Positions 57,238-64,000 of a DNA stretch of 64,000 bases are shown piece after piece (within the stretch, counting starts at the first letter, position 1; every line of letters starts with the position of its first letter). The DNA comes from Cephalotus follicularis (lineage: Eukaryota > Streptophyta > Magnoliopsida > Oxalidales > Cephalotaceae). A model generated the notes under the pieces. It saw only the letters and a program-made list of their open reading frames with translations. It was not told where the DNA came from and ran no database searches. A program made the position numbers and the translations under genes. The stretch spans positions 157,965 through 221,964 of the forward strand of contig BDDD01002892.1 of NCBI GenBank assembly GCA_001972305.1, given 5' to 3'.

Positions 57238-58094
57238 TTAAGTTCAAACATCATGCATGTTACTCTGCTGACAGATAACGTGCAAGGGGTTTTGGGTTAG
57301 AGCATTTTTGCAGCCGCCTCAAGGCATGGGTTAGGACGTGTTGGTCATGCACATGCCTCCCTAACCTGCATGACTGAGGTTGTGTGGACAAGTGTGGCTT
57401 GAGTTGGCGCATGCAACATGTGCAAGAAGAAAAGGGAGATGTGTGCTGGTAATGGAGGGGAGAATGAGGGTGGCACTGTCTGGCATGAAGGTTGAAACGA
57501 GGACTGAGAAAAACCCAGCTGCTGCATGCAAGGGGGGATGTATCCTAGGCACATGTGACCTGCAAACAAACATAGAGGAAGAAGAAATGAGGGTGAGTGC
57601 ATGAAGGACAGCCTTTACCCCTTACCTTCGTTTGTTATTGATTGAGAGAGAACCATACACTTGAGACAGACACTGTGACTGTTAGAAACCAGAAAGTAAA
57701 GGAGAGAAAATGTTTCCTCCATTGTTGAAGCTTGCTTGGAGCTTGGAGCATTGGGGCTACTAGTGCAGCTACGGGATGGACCTAGAGGGGCTGCTGTGAC
57801 TGGTTTGGAAACGAAAAGAGGTGGACTTTCCAGTTCCTAACTTGGAACAAAAGGTCGGGGAAAGCCATACTGTAATTTCGAGTTTGATATCCATGCATGA
57901 TTTATGGTTTTGGATGTATAAAATGCATAAATCTTGTACTGATTTTGTTACTAGATTGATGCCATGATATGCTAGATGTGTTTTGAGTATCTACATGTTA
58001 GTTCCTTGCCTCGATTACCTGTTATTATGCATGATTATGGGTTGTTAAGGCCACTGTTTGTTAAGTCGTGAGGTAGAAGACGACTACTGTTGGA

Positions 58095-58435
58095 AAAGAC
58101 ATCGACGCCTTTTAAATAACATCGACGTCTTTTTAGTTTTGCCTTGTTACTGATTGAAAGGGATCGACGTTTATGGGAAGCCTTCGACGCCGTAGGCTAC
58201 CTACCTGGATTTTGACGTGAAAGACGTTGACGCCTAAGGTTCCTACCTTAAAGCGTCGCCGCCATCAACAATACGCTGTCATTTTAGGGTTCCAGACCTT
58301 GAGCCTCGACGCGTATGAAATGGACATCGATGCCTTTGGTAGAAGAACGCGCTGACACTGAGACTTGGACATCGACGCCTGATGGAAAAGACATCGACGC
58401 CTTTTCGAAAGACATCGACGTCTTCGTTACTGTTT
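58095..58435. repeat. TCGA-core array, downstream
   Basis: GACATCGACGCC, AACATCGACGTC, GGATCGACG, CTTCGACGCC, GACGTTGACGCC, GCGTCGCCGCC, CCTCGACGCG, GACATCGATGCC, GACATCGACGCC (three times) and GACATCGACGTC. Many pairs are 19-22 bp apart. It is followed by AACGATCCCGATTCCTATT. Confidence 0.85.
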
Positions 58436-58989
58436 GGGGTTTTCTTCATCTAACGATACGAAACGATCCCGATTCCTATTAGGGTACATTTGAGCATATG
58501 TATGCATTGCATATGCACTGTTTACTGCCTGATTGTATACTGCTTGTGAATTGTTCATGATTTCTAAAGTATTGATATTTAGAACTGCATATATGAACTC
58601 GGAATAGGATATTTTGAGTATGAAAATATGTATTGGTGAAATAACGTATTTTCGACCGAACTGATAAACAATTTACACTACCGAAACTGTTTATTGATAT
58701 TTTCTACTGAAAATGTCTATTTTCAAGTGTTGTCACTTTTGGAAACATTTTGGAAAACAACTGCCTGTTGTCGATCTAAACGATCATTACTGTTTACTGT
58801 ACTGTTACTGTTTAAATTCACTGTTTGCCCTGTGAATCGCTATGTGTTTGTGTTTGAGCTACTAGTTGCGTGGCAGAGATTGCCAGCGATGACTAGTGGT
58901 AGGGTTGTACCTAGGGGCCAGAAGCATGGCTAGGTGACTCACTGTACTGTTGCCTCGCTCGGTTGCCCGGAGTGGGGACCAGAGTGGGA

Positions 58990-59135
58990 GTGTAGCGTGG
59001 GGCCAGGAGTTGGCGGCGCTATATACTGTTGTTGTGGTCCCATGTGGACATACTGCCTGTTGTGGTCCTATGTGGACATACTGTTGTCGTGGTCCTATGC
59101 GGACATACTGTACTGCCTGTTGGTCCTTCTTGGAC
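58990..59135. repeat. 25-30-bp tandem repeat
   Basis: Four units of TGTGGTCCYATGYGGACATACTG with small spacers. GTCCTATG...GGAC is an inverted repeat within each unit. A reduced version lies at 61670-61735 in the next LTR. Confidence 0.85.
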
Positions 59136-59338
59136 GTTACTATGTTTGTTGATATAGCCCTTACTATTGTACTGTTACTATATACATATATTTCTTATAT
59201 ATGTAACACTGATATTTTACTGTACCGTCATACGTATATATAGTTTCATATATGTATAAACTGGGTCTCCACTGCACTGCATCATTTATGCATTCATATC
59301 ATGACATGCATTATATTGATCCCGAACTGCTGTTATGA

Positions 59339-59385
59339 CTTGGCCAAGTGAGGACAAAGGCTAACCCCCTACCTTGCAGATTTAT
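59339..59385 (+). other. conserved acceptor-like LTR block
   Basis: CTTGGCCAAGTGAGGACAAA, GGCTAACCCCCTACC and TTGCAGATTTATGCAG. AG at 59378-59379. The putative intron from 57854 would be about 1.5 kb. Confidence 0.6.
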
Positions 59386-59917
59386 GCAGTGGACTGTTGG
59401 ATCGGCATGGACGAAGATCAAGTTGTTATATTCTTGATTTTGTTTATCCTTCTGTTTTGTATTAAACCCATGTGGTTTATGGTTTTCGGATGTATCATCG
59501 TTATGGTTCTGTTTCTGAAGGAATTTTGTGTTTTACTGTAATTCACGCCCTGTTTTATGGGCAATTAACCTTGATGGCTTGTATTTGGGTAGCGTACGGT
59601 ATGGGACGCACGTTACGTGTTATAGCTTATGAACTTGTTATGCTTCCGCAACTGACAGTTGGTTTAAAAGTTTTAAATTTTTTGGTTTTTACATGAGCTG
59701 TATTTCATGTTAATTGCCTTTACCGCTTTAATGTTGCATTTTCCTGAACGGGGTGTGACACTTAGGGTGTAAAGCCCGAAAATTTCATGTATTGTAATTT
59801 CACAATGTAAATGTACTTTATTTATGGAATTAATAAAAACATGGATTTTTGGAATTTGATGATGTTGATTTTAAATACATTAAGTACTTAGAAGTGTGAT
59901 TGCTCAGTATGTACACT

Positions 59918-60055
59918 AAGAGCAGTCGACTGGTTGACTGCGTATGGGAGCAGTCGACTGGTGGGATGAACCAGTCGACTGGCCAACTGTCGAGCCACAT
60001 GGTAACGATCAGCCAGGCCAGCAGCCGGCTGTTGGGTGTGGACGGTCGACTGGAT
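59918..60055. repeat. TCGA-core array, CAGTCGACTG type
   Basis: Cores at 59926, 59954, 59975 and 59990, then CAGCCGGCTG (60025) and GGTCGACTGG (60046). Intervals include 28, 21 and 21 bp. The sequence around it is closely related to the LTR at 56906, whose array uses a different motif. Confidence 0.85.
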
Positions 60056-60291
60056 CGCGCTCTATTTTGTTGCATGTGATGGAAATCACATGCCACGGCT
60101 GACAGATGGGAGTGGGTGCCATCTGTGTTTCATGCAGCTAAAGGAAAGGATGAAGACGACACCTGTGTTTCATGCAAACCTCATGGGGGGGAGGAGTTTA
60201 GACCTGTGAGTGTGTGCATGCATGTGGAGAAGGAAAGTGGCATTTAGTGCCATGTGAGAGGAGCTAAGGAAGTGAGGGAGAGAAACTCCCT

Positions 60292-60300
60292 GCATAAAAC
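60292..60300 (+). promoter_or_regulatory. candidate TATA box
   Basis: GCATAAAAC before a CTTCCCTCATCTCCTTCATC initiator-like pyrimidine run. Same relative place as 39404, 44473 and 49257. Positional evidence only. Confidence 0.45.
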
Positions 60301-60875
60301 ATCTTCCCTCATCTCCTTCATCCTGGCACTGAAAAGTCTAAGAACCAAAGAGGACAGTAGAGAAAAAGACAGAGAAAAGAGGGAAGGGAGTGTTTCTCCA
60401 TTGTTGAAGCTTGGAGCTCGGGTTGGAGCTACTGGACTATTCTTGGAGCTACTGGGCTTGGAGTTGGAACTTCTGGGGAGCCCAAAACATCACTGTTGGG
60501 ACACAAAGAGGTGGACTTACAGATTCCTAACTTGGAATCGCAAGGTATGGGAAGTTATGATTGTAAATTGGAGTTCAATATTACTGCATGTTGTGTGATT
60601 GGTTGTCTGCTAGTATAAGCCATAATGCTCAGTTGATATGACCATGATTACTACTAGTTTTACGCATGCCATGTTACTGTTGAGAATCTTTGAACTTATG
60701 TGCATGCATGATGAGTTTTATCTTAGTATTGGATTACTGGATAAGATGCATGCTACCGTTGTGTTCTATGAGACTGTGAAGGGCTGAATGATTATTTTCT
60801 GCCTTGAGAACTTTTATTGGATGCTAGTAATGATCTGTTTAAGTGGTATATATCAGATTGCATGCAACTGTTTCC

Positions 60876-61050
60876 CAGAACAGTCGACAGTCGAAGGAAG
60901 ATAGCCGACTACTCAATCGAAACAGTCGACTGTTGAAGGGTGACAGTCGACTGCCTGATGAACCAGTAGGTTGGTAGAAGGAACCAGACGGCTACTCATG
61001 TACTGAATTCCCAGAACAGCCGACTGGTGGAGAATCCAGCCGACTGCCAA
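60876..61050. repeat. TCGA-core array, CAGTCGACTG type, downstream
   Basis: Cores at 60884, 60905, 60926, 60947, 60967 (GTAGG variant), 60988 (ACGG variant), 61020 and 61040: intervals 21, 21, 21, 20, 21, 32 and 20. CCCAGAACAGTCGAC opens the array and CCCAGAACAGCCGAC occurs again at 61010. Confidence 0.88.
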
Positions 61051-61940
61051 GCTGCTGTTTGGTCCCCTCTTGCTTAAAACGAAGCGCGACGATCCCGATT
61101 TTGCTTAGGATGCATTAGAGCATTTTTATGCATTGCATATACACTGTTTACTGCCTATTTGGTTACTATTTGTAAATCATTTATGATTTCTAAAGTTGTG
61201 ATGTTTAGAAATGCATATGTGAACTCGAAATATGCTATTTTGAGTATGAAAATATGTATTTGTTAATAACGTATTTTCGAACGGACTGGTAAACGATTTT
61301 CACTACTGAATTGTTCAAGGTATTTCTACTACTGAAATTGCATATTTCAAATATTTATTACTTCAGAAATATTTGAAAATGGACTGCCTGTTATTGATCT
61401 AATCGATCACCACTGTACCGTTGACTGCACTGTTTACTGTTTAATTCACTGTTGCTCTGTGAATTGCTATGTGATTCTACTTGAGCCACTGGTTGCATGG
61501 CGGAGGCTGCCAGCGCTGGCTAGTGGTAGGGTTGACCTAGGGAACAGGAGCATGGCTAGGTGACTCACTGTACTCTACTGTTGCCTAGCTCGATCGCCTG
61601 GAGTAGGGACAGGAGTGGGAGTGTGGCGTGGGGCCAGGAGTTGGCGGCGTTACATATATTGCCTGATTATTGTGGTCCTCTTACGGACATACTGTACTGG
61701 ATGTTGGTCCTTTTCGGACATTACTGTGACTGTGGATGTGATCCTGGCCGGATCACTACTCTACTGTTCTTGCATACATATATTTTCTTATATATGTACC
61801 CACTGATATTTTACTGTACTGCTAAAATATATATATTTCTCATATATATATATATATATAAACTGGTATTTCCTGCACTGCATCTTTCATGCATACATTA
61901 CATGAGATGCATCTAATGTTGATCCCGAGCTACTTTTATG

Positions 61941-61990
61941 ACTTAGCCGAGTGGGGACAAAGGCTAACCCCCTACTTTACAGATTGATGC
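61941..61990 (+). other. conserved acceptor-like LTR block
   Basis: CTTAGCCGAGTGGGGACAAA, GGCTAACCCCCTACT and TTACAGATTGATGCAG. AG at 61981-61982. Putative intron from 60545 about 1.44 kb. Confidence 0.6.
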
Positions 61991-62374
61991 AGTGGACCGG
62001 TGCTGGACTGGCAGGGACAAAGAACAAGTTGTTATGATGTTTTGTTCTGGGTTTTACTTTCTCATGTTTTGTAATAAACTGAGCTTGTTTATGGACCAAT
62101 GTGTTGTACTGATGGTTTTGTTAATGATGGTATTTAACCTTGTATTGTGATCACACTCCGTTTTGTGGGCTATTAACAATGATGAACTTGTATCGGGTAA
62201 TGTGCAGTGTGGGATGCACGTTACGAGCTTACAGCTTATGAATTTTTATGCTTCTGCAACTGATGTTCCTTGGAAAAGTTTAAATTTTATGGTATTCGCA
62301 TAAGCTGTATTTACATGATAATTGCCTTTACCGCTTTAATGTTGCCTTTTCGTTAAACAAAGGTGTGACAGCAG

Positions 62375-62386
62375 TGGTATCAGAGC
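62375..62386 (+). other. primer-binding site (initiator tRNA-Met)
   Basis: TGGTATCAGAGC four bases after the LTR end (GCAG spacer). Confidence 0.92.
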
Positions 62387-62482
62387 ATATTCCATTTATG
62401 CTTAGCTATGACACTTTCCTTGGCAATTAATGAATTGTTTTCCTAAAGTCGTGACTAGCCGTCAATCTTCTTATAGGAACCA

Positions 62483-64000
62483 ATGGACTGAAGGAGAACA
62501 TGTGCTAGGGCTAGAGCTGTTGGAGCTAATGCCCCTGAGGAAGCGAATGTTCCGCAAGGGATGAATATTCCCCAATATGACAGAGATCCGATGGCTCAGA
62601 TTGCGGAGTATTTTTAGCAACATACGGCCTTTAATAGGGCTAATGCAGAGGAGATGCGCCAGTACTACGCGCAAGCTCGACCACAACATAGGGCTCCCGA
62701 CCACTGCCCGGGGGAAGATGGGAACCAGTTTGGGAGAGATATTGAGAAGTTCATGAGGCTGAATCCACCCAGTTTCTGGGGGGAACTGGATGTTACTGTT
62801 GCTGAGAGATGGCTGCAAGAGCTGGAGAAAATCTTTGAAGTGATGGACTGTACTGACACTCAAAAGCTGAAGTTTGCAGTGTACCGCCTATGGGGTGAGG
62901 CCACTCATTGGTGGGAAATGGTTAAGGCAAAATGGGAATCATAGAGACTGGATAGCACTTGGGACAGATTCCAGACGGAGTTCTTGGAGACTTATGTTCC
63001 GCGTATTGAGCAAGAGCGACGAGAGACGAAGCTCTTGGAGTTACGATAGGGAGAGATGACTGTGACTGAGTATCAAGCAAGGTTCATGGAGCTGGCCAGA
63101 CATTCACCTTATCTGGTAGCTGATGAGGAGAAGAAGATTCGGAGATTCCTGAGAGGTCTGCGACCGGATCTTTGATGAAGAATTAGAGCTATGGAACTGG
63201 GGACTTTGGTGGATGTTGCTCAGAAAGCAAGACTGTTGGAGACAATATCCAGTGAAGACCGGGCTGAGAGAGCTCGCGCACAGCAGAGTAAACAGAGTCC
63301 TACACAGTCCCGACCGGCATCGTCGAAATGGCAACATGGTGGATCTCCAACGAAGTCATACAAGAACAATTCTCAACAGACAGCATCACAGGGTACTCCT
63401 AGACAAGGGAGTAATGCTAGATCTGGAGGTTGCTATTATTGTGGTCGTACCGGCCACCAACAGAAAGATTGCTGCAGGTTCAATGGTTGGTGCTTGAGGT
63501 GCGGGGCACATTGTCACTCAGTGAAGAACTGTCCGAAGAGTTCTGCTACAGCGCCTACTGGGTCGGGGAGTAGTAGTGGTGCGGCGGCGGGACCGTCATA
63601 GAGGAAGGACACCGGCAAGGGCATAGCAAAAGGTAGAGTTTTCGTACTTGCTCAGACAGAGGTTCTAGAGTCAACTTCTGTTGTTGGAGGTACTCTATAC
63701 ATATATGGTTTTTCTGCTAGGTTATTTATGGATTCTGGAGCATCGTATTCTTTTATATCTGCACGTTTTGCATCTTGCTTAGATGTCACCCCTGACTGCA
63801 TGTCATACATACTTGATGTGAGTACACCGACCGGGACTTCTATGTACACTGACTCGATATATAGAGGCTGCGAGATGTCTATGGTGAGCATTTCCTTATA
63901 TGCAGATTTGATAGTGCTGCCTATACGTGATTTTGATGTTATATTGGGGATGGATGGGCTATCAGCACACTGTGCTTGTATGGATTGCTATAATAAAACT
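62483..64000 (+). pseudogene. chromovirus gag and start of protease (partial)
   Basis: ATG at 62483, then TGA at 62489-62491 (CGA at 40946 and 52317). The frame continues with TAG 62615, TAG 62942, TAG 63047, two TGA at 63173-63178, and TAG 63599. Gag motifs: FMRLNPPSFWGELDVTV, ERWLQELEKIFEVMDC, ATHWWEMVKAKW; knuckles CYYCGRTGHQQKDC and CLRCGAHCHSVKNC at 63433-63535 (the second has Cys for Gly before His). Protease: LFMDSGASYSFIS near 63724 and LPIRDFDVILGMDG near 63918. The window ends within protease. Confidence 0.92.

Larger units (their letters stand above)
52147..59760 (+). mobile_element. Tekay/Del-like chromovirus with all gag-pol domains, 5' LTR lost
   Basis: Only the last 54 bp of its 5' LTR remain (52147-52200; ATGTTAATTGCCTTTACCGC as at 59709). 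Primer site 52205-52216, gag-pol 52311-56860, polypurine tract 56893-56905, 3' LTR 56906-59760. It has gag, protease, RT, RNase H, integrase and chromodomain, but at least eight stops and four frame changes. No target duplication can be tested since the left end is gone; the right flank is CTTAG. Confidence 0.92.
56906..59760 (+). repeat. 3' LTR (2.86 kb)
   Basis: TGTAACGCCCGACATT to CCTGAACGGGGTGTGACA. Modules: CTGTTCTGGGGAAAA anchor (57073), doublet array (57084-57237), leader, AAGGTCGGGG donor-like site (57851-57860), long second array (58095-58435), GATCCCGATTCCTATTAGGG segment (58466), GTGGTCCTATGTGGACATAC repeats (58995-59135), acceptor-like block (59339-59385), ending. The first half and last 60 bp resemble the 59768 LTR; the arrays differ (GACATCGACGCC here, CAGTCGACTG there). 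Confidence 0.92.
59768..62370 (+). repeat. 5' LTR (2.6 kb)
   Basis: TGTAAAGCCCGAAAATTTC to AAAGGTGTGACA. Array (59918-60055), GCATAAAAC box (60292), CTTGGAGC leader, AAGGTATGG donor-like site (60542-60550), array (60876-61050), GACGATCCCGATTTTGCTTA segment (61085), GGTCC/GGAC repeats (61670-61735), acceptor-like block (61941-61990), a TATATATA run (61844-61861), end TTGCCTTTACCGCTTTAATG. It is the cleanest view of the shared LTR plan. Confidence 0.92.
59768..64000 (+). mobile_element. fourth Tekay/Del-like chromovirus, runs off the window
   Basis: 5' LTR 59768-62370, primer site 62375-62386, gag from 62483, protease from about 63610 to the end. Only seven bases (CTTAGGG) separate it from the previous element. 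TAGGG (59763-59767) would be its left target duplication. RT and beyond lie outside. Confidence 0.92.

Overview
This window reads as gene-free plant nuclear heterochromatin. It is AT-rich, non-coding over most of its length, and built almost entirely of nested, decayed LTR retrotransposons. Evidence for a plant: Ty3/gypsy chromovirus pol with a C-terminal chromodomain, LTRs bounded TGTAAYRCC...GTGTGACA, primer-binding sites matching initiator tRNA-Met (TGGTATCAGAGC), an Athila-type element with the TGGCGCCGTTGCCGGGG primer site, and a Ty1/copia element. I found no host gene, tRNA, rRNA, or CRISPR. The species cannot be named from the sequence.

Layout, left to right. (1) 1-4508: 3' end of a Tekay/Del-like chromovirus (RNase H, integrase, chromodomain, 3' LTR). 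(2) 4509-8430: unclassified LTR-like DNA interrupted by a solo LTR (4959-7388, TSD TTCAA). (3) 8431-14122: probable LTR of another family, interrupted by a minus-strand solo LTR (10624-13438, TSD ATAGA). (4) 14123-22883: a spacer with a 72-bp minisatellite, interrupted by a chromovirus at 15484-22583 (TSD TTTAT) that lost half of RT, RNase H, integrase and part of its 3' LTR. (5) 22884-37649: a minus-strand copia element whose right LTR was broken by a minus-strand LTR (34627-37559) and then by a non-autonomous Athila-like gag-protease element (27881-34626). (6) 37650-47327: more copia-like spacer, interrupted by a chromovirus at 38793-46696 (TSD GACAG) in which gag is fused in frame to RNase H. 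(7) 47328-52147: LTR-like DNA interrupted by a minus-strand solo LTR (48291-51624, TSD GAAGA), itself interrupted by a 1-kb solo LTR (48641-49692). (8) 52148-59760: the only chromovirus here that keeps every gag-pol domain, though riddled with stops. (9) 59768-64000: a fourth chromovirus (5' LTR, gag, start of protease) that runs off the window.

The most unusual signal is in the LTRs, not the genes. Nearly every LTR, across families that otherwise barely resemble each other, carries one or two arrays of a 10-bp semi-palindrome with a TCGA-type core (CAGTCGACTG in some families, GACATCGATGTC / GACGTCGACGCC in others, TCAA cores in a third). The cores sit 19-22 bp apart, about two turns of the helix. 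One array lies upstream of a TATA-like box; a second lies downstream of a GTAAG/GTATG splice-donor-like site and before a conserved roughly 45-bp block that ends in a polypyrimidine-CAG acceptor-like site. So these LTRs share a modular plan, with a possible intron inside the LTR.

The coding remnants decay in a characteristic way. Most nonsense codons that can be checked against a sibling copy in the window are CAG to TAG or CGA to TGA, as expected from deamination of methylated cytosine in CHG and CG contexts.
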